From contig NZ_CP009248.1 in the NCBI RefSeq assembly GCF_001941505.1, positions 248,001 through 312,000 of the forward strand: a stretch of DNA of 64,000 nt. The letters run 5' to 3'. The stretch is from Corynebacterium sphenisci DSM 44792 (GTDB lineage: Bacteria > Actinomycetota > Actinomycetes > Mycobacteriales > Mycobacteriaceae). The notes beneath the pieces were generated by a model, which saw nothing but the letters and a program-made list of their open reading frames with translations, made no database searches and was not told where the DNA came from. The translations under genes and the position numbers were made by a program. The first letter of the stretch is position 1. Each line of letters begins with the position of its first letter. This document shows, piece after piece, positions 17,624 to 27,189 of the stretch.

Positions 17624-18426
17624 GCGCCCTCGCCGCCGGCGGCGATCTCGGCGCCGCCTTCGCCGATGCCGCGGCCTCCGGGCCGCTGCTGCTGGCCCTG
17701 CTCGCCGCCGCCGCCGCCGGGCTGGTGTCCTTCGCCAGCCCCTGCGTCATCCCCCTGGTGCCCGGCTACGTCTCCTACCTCACCGGGATCGCCGGCGCCG
17801 CCGGCGCCGAGGACGCCCCGGGTGGCCGCCGCGCCGGGGCCCGGGTGCGCGCCGCCGGGGCCGCCGGGCTCTTCGTCGCCGGGTTCACCCTCGTCTTCGT
17901 GCTCGGCTCGGCCTCCGTGTTCGGCATGATCTCCGCACTGCGGGTCAGCCAGCGCGCGCTCACCCTCGGCGGCGGGGCGGTCACCATCGTGATGGGCCTG
18001 GCCTTCCTCGGCTTCATCCCCGCCCTGCAGCGCGACACCCGCCTGGCGCCCCGCAAACTCGCCACCTGGGTGGGCGCCCCGGTGCTCGGCGGGGTCTTCG
18101 CCCTGGGCTGGACGCCCTGCCTGGGGCCCACCCTGATGGGCATCATGAGCGTCGCCGCCGGCACCACCGGGTGGACCGCCGCCCGGGGGGTGGCGCTCAT
18201 CATCGCCTACTGCGCCGGGCTCGGCCTGCCCTTCGTGCTGGTCGCCCTGGGCTCGGCCTCCGCGATGCGCGGGGTGGCCTGGCTGCGCCGGCACTCCCGG
18301 GCGATCCAGTTCGCCGGCGGGGCGATGCTCATCCTCATCGGCCTCGCCCTGCTCACCGGCACCTGGGACGGGTTCGTATCCTGGGTGCAGTCCCGGTTCA
18401 TCAGCGACGCGGCCACCCCCATCTAG
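17620..18426 (+). CDS. ccdA: Cytochrome c biogenesis thiol transporter CcdA
   Basis: 268 residues with six or seven hydrophobic helices. It carries reducing power across the membrane from cytosolic thioredoxin. The paired cysteines lie in VSFASPCVIPLVPGYVSYL and LGWTPCLGPTLMGIMS, the two signature sites of the DsbD/CcdA membrane domain. GTG 17620 overlaps the TlpA-like stop (GTGA). The extra-membrane loop after helix 1 (AEDAPGGRRAGARVR) is longer than in some relatives. Confidence 0.94.
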   Translation: MSALAAGGDLGAAFADAAASGPLLLALLAAAAAGLVSFASPCVIPLVPGYVSYLTGIAGAAGAEDAPGGRRAGARVRAAGAAGLFVAGFTLVFVLGSASVFGMISALRVSQRALTLGGGAVTIVMGLAFLGFIPALQRDTRLAPRKLATWVGAPVLGGVFALGWTPCLGPTLMGIMSVAAGTTGWTAARGVALIIAYCAGLGLPFVLVALGSASAMRGVAWLRRHSRAIQFAGGAMLILIGLALLTGTWDGFVSWVQSRFISDAATPI

Positions 18427-18490
18427 CCCCCGCCGACACCCCGCCCGGCGGGCGGGACCCGCACCCCTGACCGAGAAAGGCGCGACCCCC

Positions 18491-20128
18491 ATGGCAGCCC
18501 CCACCCGAGCGAAGCTCATGCGCCCCGCGCGCGCGGCCTGGCGCTGGCTGACCTCCATGCGCACCGCCCTGATCCTGCTGTTCCTGCTGGCCTTCGCGGC
18601 GATCCCGGGGGCGCTGCTGCCGCAGCGCTCCCTGAACAAGGCCAAGGTCATCGAGTACCTGGCGAACAACGGGCGGATGGCCGAGATCTTCGACCGGCTG
18701 CAGCTGTTCGACGTGTTCTCCTCGGTGTGGTTCACCGCCATCTACGTGCTGCTCTTCGTCTCCCTGGTCGGCTGCATCCTGCCGCGCTCCGCCGAGCACT
18801 GGCGGGCGATGCGCACCCCGCCGGCCCGGGCCCCGCGCAACCTCGACCGGCTGCCGCTGCACGACGCCGGGGACCTCGACCGCGGCGTCGACGAGATCGC
18901 CGGGGAGGTGCTCGGCCGGCTGCGCGGCTGGCATGTCGCGGACACCCCCGCCGAGGACGACCGGGCCGGGTCCCGGTCCATCTCCGCCGAACGCGGCTAC
19001 CTGCGCGAGGCCGGCAACCTGGTCTTCCACCTGGGCCTGGTGGCGCTGCTGGTCACCGTCGCCCTGGGCCGGCTGACCTACTACGAGGGCCAGGTGATCC
19101 GGATCACCGACACCGGGGCGGAGATCGCCGACGAGGCGGTCGCCGGGGCGGTCAACCAGCCCTTCTGCAACACCGCCGGGGCGAACTACGACTCGCTGCG
19201 CTACGGCAACCTCTTCGACGGCACCGGGCTGCACCCCTTCTGCGTGCAGGTGCGCGACTTCGTCGCCGACTACCTGCCCAACGGGCAGGCGAAGATGTTC
19301 CGCTCGGAGATCCGCTACGCCGGGGCGGCGGACATCCGCCGCCCGGTGGCGGAGTGGACCGAGGGCGAACTGGAGGTCAACCACCCGCTGCGCCTGGCCG
19401 GGGACCGGGTGTACCTGCAGGGCCACGGCTTCGCCCCCGCCTTCCGGGTGACCTGGCCGAACGGGGAGTCGCGCACCGGGATCGTGCAGTTCCGCCCGGA
19501 TGACCCCACCTTCTTCCTCTCCTCCGGGGCGCTGCGCTTCGACCCGCCGCCCGGGATGTACCCGGACCTCTACGAGCGCCGGCAGCACCAGATCGCCATC
19601 GAGGGCCTCTTCGCGCCCACCGCCGCCTGGGGCGGGGAGACCGGGGAGCTGCTCAGCTCCGCCCATCCGCAGATGAAGGACCCGGCGGTGGCCATCGACG
19701 TCTACCGCGGCGACGCCGGCCTGGACAGCGGCCGCAACCAGGACCTGTTCAGCCTGGACCGCTCCCTGATGCACTCCGGGCAGCTGGAGAAGATCTCCCG
19801 GGTCAACCTCGCCGCCGGCGAATCCGTGGAGCTCGACGGGGGGCTGCGCCTGGAGTTCCTCGGCGCCAAGGAGTTCGTCAACCTGCAGGTGGCCCACGAC
19901 CCCACCCAGGGGTTCGTGCTCGGCTCCGCGATGGCCATGCTCGCCGGGCTGGTGGTCTCCCTGGCGGTGAAGCGCCGCCGGCTGTGGGTGCGCCTGGTCG
20001 AGCTCGGCCCCGGCCGCACCCGGGTGGAGTTCGGCGGCCTGGCCCGCACCGACCGGGCCGGCTGGGGCGACGAGTTCGACGAGTTCGTCCGGGCCGTGCT
20101 GGGCCGCCCGGAGCCGGCGGAGGACTGA
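18491..20128 (+). CDS. resB: Cytochrome c biogenesis protein ResB
   Basis: 545 residues. ResB works with CcsA/CcsB as the System II haem-handling and cytochrome c synthetase complex. Three N-terminal hydrophobic helices are seen (ALILLFLLAFAAIPGALLP; VWFTAIYVLLFVSLVGCILP; NLVFHLGLVALLVTVALG), then a large extracytoplasmic domain, and a last helix (AMAMLAGLVVSLAVKRRR) before a cytosolic tail. LTSMRTALILLFLLA at the start is a family signature. GAGAAAGG about 10 bases before ATG 18491 serves as the ribosome binding site. Confidence 0.93.
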   Translation: MAAPTRAKLMRPARAAWRWLTSMRTALILLFLLAFAAIPGALLPQRSLNKAKVIEYLANNGRMAEIFDRLQLFDVFSSVWFTAIYVLLFVSLVGCILPRSAEHWRAMRTPPARAPRNLDRLPLHDAGDLDRGVDEIAGEVLGRLRGWHVADTPAEDDRAGSRSISAERGYLREAGNLVFHLGLVALLVTVALGRLTYYEGQVIRITDTGAEIADEAVAGAVNQPFCNTAGANYDSLRYGNLFDGTGLHPFCVQVRDFVADYLPNGQAKMFRSEIRYAGAADIRRPVAEWTEGELEVNHPLRLAGDRVYLQGHGFAPAFRVTWPNGESRTGIVQFRPDDPTFFLSSGALRFDPPPGMYPDLYERRQHQIAIEGLFAPTAAWGGETGELLSSAHPQMKDPAVAIDVYRGDAGLDSGRNQDLFSLDRSLMHSGQLEKISRVNLAAGESVELDGGLRLEFLGAKEFVNLQVAHDPTQGFVLGSAMAMLAGLVVSLAVKRRRLWVRLVELGPGRTRVEFGGLARTDRAGWGDEFDEFVRAVLGRPEPAED

Positions 20129-20201
20129 GCCCGGGCCACGCGGCCGGCCCCTCCCGGGGCGCCGGGTGGGCCCGCGCTTTGGGTTGGCTGAGCGGGCGGA
20201 C

Positions 20202-20207
20202 TACCGT
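20202..20207 (+). promoter_or_regulatory. Putative -10 box upstream of ccsB
   Basis: TACCGT. A start near 20214 would leave a leader of about 35 bases. Confidence 0.4.
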
Positions 20208-20248
20208 TGGCGGGGATCGCCGCCCACACCTTCACCTGCGGAGTGCAT

Positions 20249-21277
20249 ATGCCCGTCAACCACACGCTCGCGGATGCCTCGGACCTCGCGTTCAAGACCT
20301 CGTTCGTGGTCTACGCGGTGGCCCTGGTGCTCTTCATCGCCTTCTACACCCGGCAGAAGGCGGTGCTGGAGGCGCGCGCCGAGCTCGCCGAGGCCGGCGC
20401 CCGCCCGGATGCGCTGGTCCGGGTCGGCGGCGCCGCCGAGCCCCCGGCCCGGCCCGCCGGCCCCGTGGAGGGCCGCGGCACCGGCCCCGACGCCGCCGGG
20501 GTGGACCGCCGCGCGGCGACCGCCGACCGGCTCGGCGGCATCGCCGAGATGGCCATGTACCTGGGCGTGGCGGTGCACCTGGCCTCGGTGGTGCTGCGCG
20601 GGCTCTCCGCGCACCGCTTCCCCTGGGGCAACCTCTACGAGTACATCGCGATCTTCACGCTCATCGCCATGGTCGTCGCCGCCGGGGTGCTGCGCCGGCC
20701 GGAGCTGCGGGTGTTCTGGCCCTTCCTGATCACCCCGGTGCTGGGGCTGATGTTCTACGGCGGCACCAAGCTCTACGCCGCCTCCCAGCCGGTGCAGCCG
20801 GCGCTGCAGTCCTTCTGGTTCCCGATCCACGTCTCCACCGTCGTCGCCGGGGCCTCGATCTTCCTCATCTCCGGGGTCGCCTCGGTGCTCTACCTGGTGC
20901 GGATGCGCCAGCCCCGCGGCCGGGAGACCGGCCGGCTGGGCGCGCTGGCCCGCCCGCTGCCCAGCGCCCGCGCCCTGGACACCATCGCCTACCGCACCGC
21001 CATCTGGGCCTTCCCGATCTTCGGGCTCGGCGTCATCTTCGGCGCCATCTGGGCCGAGGCCGCCTGGGGCCGGTTCTGGGGCTGGGACCCGAAGGAGACG
21101 GTCTCCTTCGTCACCTGGATCCTCTACGCCGGCTACCTGCACGCCCGGGCCACCTCCGGCTGGCGCAACCACATGGCCGCCTGGGTCAACGTGGTCGCCT
21201 TCGCCACCATGGTGTTCAACCTGTTCTTCGTGAACATGGTGGTGTCCGGCCTGCACTCCTACGCGGGGCTGAACTGA
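20249..21277 (+). CDS. ccsB: Cytochrome c biogenesis protein CcsB (CcsA-type haem handler)
   Basis: 342 residues with about eight hydrophobic helices. The haem-binding tryptophan-rich motif is WGRFWGWDPKETVSFVTW, and conserved histidines occur in FPIHVSTVVAGA and GWRNHMAAWVN. It exports haem and, with ResB, joins it to apocytochrome c. ATG 20249 is chosen; an in-frame TTG at 20207 would only add residues without similarity to the family. Residues about 45-95 are an insert-like hydrophilic loop rich in Pro, Gly and Ala. Confidence 0.93.
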   Translation: MPVNHTLADASDLAFKTSFVVYAVALVLFIAFYTRQKAVLEARAELAEAGARPDALVRVGGAAEPPARPAGPVEGRGTGPDAAGVDRRAATADRLGGIAEMAMYLGVAVHLASVVLRGLSAHRFPWGNLYEYIAIFTLIAMVVAAGVLRRPELRVFWPFLITPVLGLMFYGGTKLYAASQPVQPALQSFWFPIHVSTVVAGASIFLISGVASVLYLVRMRQPRGRETGRLGALARPLPSARALDTIAYRTAIWAFPIFGLGVIFGAIWAEAAWGRFWGWDPKETVSFVTWILYAGYLHARATSGWRNHMAAWVNVVAFATMVFNLFFVNMVVSGLHSYAGLN

Positions 21278-21648
21278 TGGGCCGGTCCACCTTCACCCTC
21301 GCCGCCTTCCTGATCGCCGTCGGGGTGCTGTTCACCCTGATGGCCCCCGGCGGGCTCGGCGAGCCCACCATCGGCCTCGGGGTGCTCTTCGCGCTCTCCG
21401 CGCTGCTGCCCGAGGAGTGGGTGCGCCACCTGGCCACCCGCGGCGCCCGGGTCGCCGCCACCGCGCTGCTCGCCCTCGGCGCGGTGCTCACCATCGTCGA
21501 CTGGCGCCTGGGCTTCGGCCACGGCTGGGACGCGACCGCGGTGCTGCTCTTCTTCGGCGGGTTCCTGGTGCTGGTGCTGCACGTGGTCGTCGGCTGGCGG
21601 CTGCGGGAGACCGCGCCGCGGCCCCGCACCGCCGATGCCCGGCGCTGA
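21277..21648 (+). CDS. Small membrane protein after ccsB
   Basis: 123 residues with four hydrophobic segments (FTLAAFLIAVGVLFTLMAP, IGLGVLFALSALLP, VAATALLALGAVLTIVDW, AVLLFFGGFLVLVLHVVVGW). The ATG shares one base with the ccsB stop (TGATG), so it is translated with it. The domain is not recognised. Position suggests an accessory to cytochrome maturation, but this is inference from context only. Confidence 0.75.
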   Translation: MGRSTFTLAAFLIAVGVLFTLMAPGGLGEPTIGLGVLFALSALLPEEWVRHLATRGARVAATALLALGAVLTIVDWRLGFGHGWDATAVLLFFGGFLVLVLHVVVGWRLRETAPRPRTADARR

Positions 21649-21742
21649 ACCGCCCCGGGCGGCGCCCGCCGCCCCCGGGTAGCCGCCCCGCCCGGGGGCG
21701 GGCGGCCCCGACGAGCCCGACGGGGGCGGGGCGCCCGGCCGA

Positions 21743-21748
21743 TAGGGT
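21743..21748 (+). promoter_or_regulatory. Leaderless-type -10 box, rmlB
   Basis: TAGGGT, 6 bases before ATG 21755. Confidence 0.6.
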
Positions 21749-21754
21749 GGGGGC

Positions 21755-22762
21755 ATGCGCATCCTGGTCACCGGCGGAGCCGGCTTCATCGGCTCCAACT
21801 TCGTCCGCCGCACCCTGGCCACCCGGGACTCGGTCACCCCGGTGGTGCTCGACGCCTTCACCTACGCCGCGCACCCGGACAACCTGCGCGACGAGCGCGG
21901 GGCGGAGCTGTGCGAGGTCGTCCGCGGCGATGTGCGCGACGCCGAGCTGGTGGACCGGCTGGTCGCCCGGGTGGACGCGGTGGTGCACTTCGCCGCGGAA
22001 TCCCACAACGACAACTCGCTGCTCGACGCCGACCCCTTCATCGGCACCAACATCACCGGCACCGTCACCGTGGCCCGGGCCTGCACCCGGCACGGGGTGC
22101 GGCTGCACCACGTCTCCACCGACGAGGTCTACGGGGACCTGGCCCTCGACGACCCGGCCCGGTTCACCCCGGAGACCCCCTACCGCCCGTCCAGCCCCTA
22201 CTCGGCCTCCAAGGCGGCCGCGGACCATTTCGTGCGGGCCTGGGAGCGCTCCCACGGGCTGGCCGCGACCATCTCCAACTGCTCCAACAACTACGGGCCC
22301 CGGCAGCACCCGGAGAAGCTCATCCCCCGCCAGATCTGCGGGCTCATCGACGGCCGCCGGCCCCGGGTGTACGGGGACGGGGCGAATGTGCGCGACTGGA
22401 TCCACGTCGACGACCACAATGACGCGGTGTGGGCGGTGCTCGACCGGGGCGAACCGGGGCGGACCTACCTCATCGGCGCCGAGGGCGAGCGCGCCAACGT
22501 CGACGTGGTCGGCGATCTGCTGGAGTGCTTCGGCCGGGACCGCGGCGACTTCGACCGGGTCACCGACCGGCCCGGCCACGACCGCCGCTACGCCATCGAC
22601 CCGGCCTCCACCCGGGCCCTGGGCTGGGCGCCGCGGCACCCGGACCTGCGCGCCGGGCTGGCGGAGACGGTGGCCTGGTACCGGGCCCACGAGGACTGGT
22701 GGCGGCCCGCGGCCGCGGCCGCGGAGGCCCGCTACCGGCGCCGGGAGCGGACCCTGGGCTGA
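21755..22762 (+). CDS. rmlB: dTDP-glucose 4,6-dehydratase
   Basis: 335 residues, an extended short-chain dehydrogenase. The NAD loop is [17 protein letters not shown]; the catalytic YxxxK is [23 protein letters not shown] carries the Thr/Asp/Glu active-site set of RmlB. It makes dTDP-4-keto-6-deoxyglucose, the second step to dTDP-rhamnose, needed for the arabinogalactan linker in mycolata. The rml genes are not at this place in M. tuberculosis, and rmlD is not in the window. Confidence 0.94.
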   Translation: MRILVTGGAGFIGSNFVRRTLATRDSVTPVVLDAFTYAAHPDNLRDERGAELCEVVRGDVRDAELVDRLVARVDAVVHFAAESHNDNSLLDADPFIGTNITGTVTVARACTRHGVRLHHVSTDEVYGDLALDDPARFTPETPYRPSSPYSASKAAADHFVRAWERSHGLAATISNCSNNYGPRQHPEKLIPRQICGLIDGRRPRVYGDGANVRDWIHVDDHNDAVWAVLDRGEPGRTYLIGAEGERANVDVVGDLLECFGRDRGDFDRVTDRPGHDRRYAIDPASTRALGWAPRHPDLRAGLAETVAWYRAHEDWWRPAAAAAEARYRRRERTLG

Positions 22763-22774
22763 GCCGGCGGCCGG

Positions 22775-22780
22775 TACCCT
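22775..22780 (+). promoter_or_regulatory. Leaderless-type -10 box, rmlC
   Basis: TACCCT, 6 bases before ATG 22787. Confidence 0.55.
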
Positions 22781-22786
22781 GGGCCC

Positions 22787-23434
22787 ATGAGCACCCGCGG
22801 CAGCTACCGGCCCCTGGACATCGACGGCGTCCACCTCTTCGAGCCCGTGATCCACGGCGACGCGCGCGGCTCCTTCCACGAGTGGTTCAAGGCCGACGCC
22901 TTCGCCGAGGCGCTGGGCCACCCGCTCATCCCGGAGCAGGCGAACATGAGCGTCTCCGCCGCCGGGGTGCTGCGCGGGCTGCACTACGCCGATGTGCCGC
23001 CCGGCCAGGCGAAGCTGGTGTGCTGCCCCGCCGGCCGGGTCGCCGACGTGGTGGTGGACCTGCGCCGCGGTTCGCCGACCTTCCTGGAGCATCTCGTGGT
23101 CGAACTCGACGACGTCGACCGCCGGGTGCTCTACCTGCCGGTGGGCGTCGGCCACGGCTTCGCCGCCCGGGCGGAGGGCTCGGTGGTGTGCTACCTGACC
23201 AGCGCCGCCTGGGACCCCGCCGCCGAGCACGCGGTGTCCATGGCCGACCCGGCGCTGGGCCTGGACCTGCCGGCGCTGCTGGAGGGCCGGGAGCCGATCC
23301 TCTCGGACAAGGACCGGGCCGCCCCCGCCCTGGCGGAGGTCCGGGAGTCGCTGCCGGACTACGCCGACTGCCGCGCCGCGGAGGCGGAGCTGCGGGACCT
23401 GTGGGCGGCGGCGAACGGGGAGGCCGGCCGATGA
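22787..23434 (+). CDS. rmlC: dTDP-4-dehydrorhamnose 3,5-epimerase
   Basis: 215 residues, a cupin of the RmlC family: [40 protein letters not shown] (catalytic His in RGLHY), [21 protein letters not shown] and the jelly-roll strand [13 protein letters not shown]. It epimerises carbons 3 and 5 of the RmlB product. The C-terminal 30 residues ([22 protein letters not shown]) extend past the usual end. Its stop overlaps the rmlA start as ATGA. Confidence 0.92.
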   Translation: MSTRGSYRPLDIDGVHLFEPVIHGDARGSFHEWFKADAFAEALGHPLIPEQANMSVSAAGVLRGLHYADVPPGQAKLVCCPAGRVADVVVDLRRGSPTFLEHLVVELDDVDRRVLYLPVGVGHGFAARAEGSVVCYLTSAAWDPAAEHAVSMADPALGLDLPALLEGREPILSDKDRAAPALAEVRESLPDYADCRAAEAELRDLWAAANGEAGR

Positions 23435-24306
23435 GGGGGATCATCCTGGCCGGGGGCACCGGCTCCCGGCTGCGCCCGATCACCGACGGGCTGAGCAAGC
23501 AGCTGGTGCCGGTCTACGACAAGCCGATGATCTACTACCCGCTGTCCACCCTGATGCTCGCCGGGATCCGGGAGATCCTGATCATCACCACCCCGGTGGA
23601 CGCCGCCCAGTTCCGGCGGCTGCTCGGCGACGGCTCCCGCTTCGGGGTGCGGCTCAGCTACGCGGTGCAGGAGGCCCCCCGCGGGCTGGCGGAGGCCTTC
23701 CTGCTCGGCGCCGGGCACATCGGCGATGAGCCGGTGGCCCTGGTGCTCGGCGACAACATCTTCTACGGCCCGGGCCTGGGCACCCGGCTGCGCCGCTTCC
23801 GCGACGTCGACGGCGGCGCGATCTTCGCCTACCGGGTCGCCGACCCCTCCGCCTACGGGGTGGTGGACTTCGACGCCGAGGGCCGGGCCACCGCCATCCA
23901 GGAGAAGCCGACCCGGCCCCGCTCCGATTTCGCGGTGCCCGGGCTGTACTTCTACGGCCCGGACGTCGTGGACATCGCCGCGGGGCTGACCCCCTCGGCC
24001 CGGGGGGAGCTGGAGATCACCGACGTCAACCGGGCCTACCTGGAGCAGGGCCGGCTGCGGGTGGAGATCCTGCCCCGCGGCACCGCCTGGCTGGACACCG
24101 GCACCGTGGACACCCTGATGGCCGCCGGGGACTTCGTCCGGGCCATCGAGAGCCGGCAGGGGCTGAAGATCGGCTGCCCCGAGGAGGTCGCCTGGCGGAT
24201 GGGCTACCTCGACGACGCGGAGCTGGCCGCCGCGGGCCGGGAGCTGCGCGCCTCCGGCTACGGCGATTACCTGCTCGGCCTGCTGGAGCGCGGTCGCGGG
24301 GCCTAG
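23431..24306 (+). CDS. rmlA: Glucose-1-phosphate thymidylyltransferase
   Basis: 291 residues. It joins glucose-1-phosphate to dTTP, the first step of the pathway. Motifs: [20 protein letters not shown] with the pyrophosphorylase loop, [29 protein letters not shown] for the metal Asp, and [18 protein letters not shown]. It is coupled to rmlC by a 4-base overlap. Its TAG stop sits in a CTAG palindrome shared with the TAG stop of the convergent small gene, so the two messages overlap by four bases. Confidence 0.94.
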   Translation: MRGIILAGGTGSRLRPITDGLSKQLVPVYDKPMIYYPLSTLMLAGIREILIITTPVDAAQFRRLLGDGSRFGVRLSYAVQEAPRGLAEAFLLGAGHIGDEPVALVLGDNIFYGPGLGTRLRRFRDVDGGAIFAYRVADPSAYGVVDFDAEGRATAIQEKPTRPRSDFAVPGLYFYGPDVVDIAAGLTPSARGELEITDVNRAYLEQGRLRVEILPRGTAWLDTGTVDTLMAAGDFVRAIESRQGLKIGCPEEVAWRMGYLDDAELAAAGRELRASGYGDYLLGLLERGRGA

Positions 24307-24584
24307 CCCCCGTCGCCGGCGGCCCCGCCCTCCCCGCGGCGGCGCTCCTGCTCCCGCTCGGCCCGGCGGCGGCGCTCGAAGGCCTCCTTCTCCAGCCGCC
24401 ACAGGAAATCCTCGTCGTCGTCCGGGCCCCGCGGCGCGGGCGGCCGCGCCGGGCCGCGGCCCGGGATCGGCCGCGGCACCGGCACCCGGACCAGCCCGGA
24501 CCGGCCCGCGGCACCGGGCCCGAAGGCCCGCCACAGCAGCACGATCGCCGCGATGATCAACACGATGATGAGCAGTCGACCCAC
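24303..24584 (-). CDS. Small single-pass membrane protein
   Basis: 93 residues from GTG 24584, set by GGAGG six bases upstream. One N-terminal helix ([18 protein letters not shown]) is followed by a Pro/Arg-rich stretch and a charged tail ([20 protein letters not shown]) that may form a cytosolic helix. The domain is not recognised. It converges with rmlA and is divergent from the DUF4229 gene. Confidence 0.65.
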   Translation of the reverse strand: MGRLLIIVLIIAAIVLLWRAFGPGAAGRSGLVRVPVPRPIPGRGPARPPAPRGPDDDEDFLWRLEKEAFERRRRAEREQERRRGEGGAAGDGG

Positions 24585-24614
24585 CTGGCACCTCCTCGCC
24601 GGATCCAGGATACG

Positions 24615-24620
24615 TAGACT
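24615..24620 (+). promoter_or_regulatory. Leaderless-type -10 box, DUF4229 gene
   Basis: TAGACT, 6 bases before GTG 24627. Confidence 0.55.
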
Positions 24621-24626
24621 GGCCGC

Positions 24627-24971
24627 GTGAGCATCGACGCAGACCATTCCTCGGCGCCGGCCGGCGGCTCCCGCCGGGTGCGCGCCACCCGCGGCCGCGC
24701 GCTGCGGGACGTGTTCCGCTACGCCGTCGCCCGCCTGGTGCTGCTGGCCATCCTCACCGGGGTGCTGCTGGTGGTGTCCATGCTGATCGGCGCCGCGGTG
24801 CCGGTGCCGGTGCTGTTCGTGCTGGCCCTCATCATCGCCATGCCCGCCGCGGTGTTCGTGTTCCCGCGGATGCGCGCCGAGGCCAATGAGGGCATGGCCG
24901 AATGGGCCGAGCAGCGCCGGGCGCACCAGGCCTACGTGCGCGCCGAACTCGCCGAACGCGAACTGGAGTAG
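24627..24971 (+). CDS. DUF4229-type membrane protein
   Basis: 114 residues: a basic N terminus, then two adjacent helices (LVLLAILTGVLLVVSMLIGAA and VPVLFVLALIIAMPAAVFVF) and a charged helical tail rich in Glu and Arg. This size and layout, and position next to menA, fit the actinobacterial DUF4229 family. The role is unknown. It converges on menA with 11 bases between stops. Confidence 0.75.
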   Translation: MSIDADHSSAPAGGSRRVRATRGRALRDVFRYAVARLVLLAILTGVLLVVSMLIGAAVPVPVLFVLALIIAMPAAVFVFPRMRAEANEGMAEWAEQRRAHQAYVRAELAERELE

Positions 24972-24982
24972 CCCCGCGCGGC

Positions 24983-25912
24983 TCAGGCCGGCAGCGGGAG
25001 CGCCTGGTGCAGCGCCGCCGCGGTGAGCAGCAGCGCCGACCAGGCGAGCATCGCCCGGCCCACCCCGCCGAGCACCGGGATGAGCGCCGCGCCGCCGGCG
25101 CCGCGCAGCACCGGCCGGGCCGCCCGGGCCAGCGCCGGGGCCACCGCCAGGCAGCCCAGCGCCCACCAGGTGCCCAGCACCGCCAGCACCGGGGCTGCGG
25201 CCAGCGGGGCGGCGGCGAGCACCGGCCACAGCCGGCGGGTGCCGGCGTCGCCGAGGGCCACCGCCAGGGTGCGTTTGCCGGCCGCGGCGTCGGAGGGGAT
25301 GTCCCGCAGGTTGTTCACCAGGTTCACCGAGGCCGAGATCGCGCCCACCGCCACCGCGGCGACCAGACCCGCCGGGCTCACCCGGCCGGCCTGCACGAAT
25401 TCGGTGCCGCAGACCGCGACCAGGCCGAAGAAGACGAACACCGCCGCCTCGCCGAGGCCCCGGTAGCCGTAGGGGCGGCGGCCCCCGGTGTAGAACCAGG
25501 CGGCGAGGATGCACACCGCGCCCAGCGGGATGAGCCACCAGGCCGCCAGCGCCGCCAGCGCGCACCCGGCCACCGCGGCGAGGCCGAAGGCGGCGAAGGC
25601 GGCGGCCTTCACCCGCCCCGGGGCGACCAGCCCGGAGCCGGTGATCCGCAGCGGCCCGGACCGGTCGTCGTCGGTGCCCCGGATGCCGTCGGAGTAGTCG
25701 TTGGCGTAGTTCACGCCGATGATGAGCGCCCAGGCGACGATCCCGGCGAGGACGGCCCGGCCGGGGCGGGCGCCGTCGCCGAGCATGGCGGCGGCGGTGC
25801 CGGCCAGGACGGGGGCGAAGGCGTTGGCCCAGGTGTGCGGGCGGGCGGCCTCCAGCCAGTCGGCTGCGGTGGCGGTGCGGGTTCCCTCGGTCACCGGCCC
25901 ATCATCCCCCAT
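24983..25912 (-). CDS. menA: 1,4-dihydroxy-2-naphthoate polyprenyltransferase
   Basis: 309 residues from ATG 25912, or 303 from GTG 25894. A UbiA-family membrane prenyltransferase with eight or nine helices; the first Asp-rich motif is NYANDYSDGIRGTDDD and the second lies near NLVNNLRDIPSDAAAGKRT. It joins the polyprenyl chain to dihydroxynaphthoate to give demethylmenaquinone. The ATG overlaps the end of menE by 11 bases while the GTG would leave a gap of 7; either way the two are coupled. Confidence 0.94.
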   Translation of the reverse strand: MGDDGPVTEGTRTATAADWLEAARPHTWANAFAPVLAGTAAAMLGDGARPGRAVLAGIVAWALIIGVNYANDYSDGIRGTDDDRSGPLRITGSGLVAPGRVKAAAFAAFGLAAVAGCALAALAAWWLIPLGAVCILAAWFYTGGRRPYGYRGLGEAAVFVFFGLVAVCGTEFVQAGRVSPAGLVAAVAVGAISASVNLVNNLRDIPSDAAAGKRTLAVALGDAGTRRLWPVLAAAPLAAAPVLAVLGTWWALGCLAVAPALARAARPVLRGAGGAALIPVLGGVGRAMLAWSALLLTAAALHQALPLPA

Positions 25913-27086
25913 CGGCGGCCGCGGCGAGCAGCCGGGCGACCGCGCGCCGGTCCACCTTGCCCGAGGCGAGGGTCGGCAGCGCCGCGGCGGCGGCGAGCAC
26001 CCGGGGCCGGGCGTGCCGGCCCAGCCGGGCCGCGGCGGCGGCGATCGACGCGGCCAGCGCCGGATCCACCCGGCCGCCGGCGGCCCGGGCCGGGTCCGCC
26101 GGCACCACCAGCGCCGCCACCGCCTGGCCCAGCCGGGCGTCCGGCACCCCGGCCACCGCCACCGCGGCCACCCCCTCGGCGGCGGCGATCGCCTCCTCGA
26201 TCGCCCGGGGATGGTGCTTCAGCCCCCCGGAGAGGATCATGTCGTCGACCCGGCCGAGCACCCGCACCGCCCCATCGGCGCCGATCTCCCCGGCGTCGGC
26301 GGTGCGGAACACGCCCCCGCGCAGATCCGGCGAGTCGAGGTTCCGGTAGCCGCGGGCCACCATCGGCCCGGCCAGGGTCAGCCGGCCCTCCTCGACGGTG
26401 ACCCGCACCCCGGCCAGGGGGCGGCCGTCGTAGACCACCCCGCCGCAGGTCTCCGAGGAGCCGTAGGTGGTCACCGCCGGGATCCCGGCGGTCCGGGCGG
26501 CGGCGAGCACCGCCGGGTCGGTGGCCTGCCCGCCGACCAGCACCGCGTCCAGCTCCGCCAACGCCGCCGCGGCCGCCGGCTCCGCCAGGGCGGCGGCCAG
26601 CTGCAGCGGCACCAGGGAGAGGTAGCGGCGGGGGCCGGCCATCGACCGGATCGCCGCGGCCAGCCGGGTCGGGTCGAAGCCGCCGGCCGGATCCAGCACC
26701 GCCGGGGCGTACCCGGCCCGGATGCTGCGCAGCAGCACCTGCAGCCCGGCGACGTGATCGGCGGGGGTGGCCAGCAGCCAGCGGCCCGGCCCGCCGAGCC
26801 GGGCGTGCGTGGCCTCCGCGCTGGCGGCGAGGTTCGCGCAGCCCAGCAGCGCCCCCTTCGGCGCCCCGGTGGACCCGGAGGTGCAGGCCACCACCGCGAC
26901 ATCGGCCGGGGCGGGCGCCCCGGCGCGCTGGGTGCGGCGCAGCAGCGCCGCCCGGTGCGGGTCCGCGGCGGGCACCGGCAGCACCGGGGCGCCGCCGGCC
27001 AGGGCCCGCTCCAGCCGGGGCAGCAGATCCAGCACCGCCGCCCCGCGCGGCATCGGCAGGGCCTCCAACGGCGCAGTCGACTCCAT
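25902..27086 (-). CDS. menE: o-Succinylbenzoate-CoA ligase
   Basis: 394 residues, an AMP-forming acyl-CoA synthetase of the short actinobacterial MenE type. The P-loop is VACTSGSTGAPKGALLG; VTTYGSSETCGGVVYDG is the adenine/substrate motif, and GRVDDMILSGGLKHHP the hinge region; the C-terminal Lys is in LPTLASGKVDRRAV. It activates o-succinylbenzoate with CoA before MenB. ATG 27086 has a leaderless -10 box 8 bases upstream. Confidence 0.94.
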   Translation of the reverse strand: MESTAPLEALPMPRGAAVLDLLPRLERALAGGAPVLPVPAADPHRAALLRRTQRAGAPAPADVAVVACTSGSTGAPKGALLGCANLAASAEATHARLGGPGRWLLATPADHVAGLQVLLRSIRAGYAPAVLDPAGGFDPTRLAAAIRSMAGPRRYLSLVPLQLAAALAEPAAAAALAELDAVLVGGQATDPAVLAAARTAGIPAVTTYGSSETCGGVVYDGRPLAGVRVTVEEGRLTLAGPMVARGYRNLDSPDLRGGVFRTADAGEIGADGAVRVLGRVDDMILSGGLKHHPRAIEEAIAAAEGVAAVAVAGVPDARLGQAVAALVVPADPARAAGGRVDPALAASIAAAAARLGRHARPRVLAAAAALPTLASGKVDRRAVARLLAAAADGG

Positions 27087-27094
27087 GGCCGGCC

Positions 27095-27100
27095 AGCCTA
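27095..27100 (-). promoter_or_regulatory. Leaderless-type -10 box, menE
   Basis: TAGGCT on the minus strand, 8 bases before ATG 27086. Confidence 0.5.
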
Positions 27101-27189
27101 CCGCCGGCGCCGCCCGCGGCGGTGCCCGGGCGGGCGGCGCCGGGGCCCCGGCGGGGGCGGCGGCGGGGGTGCGCCGATGGGGATCCGAC

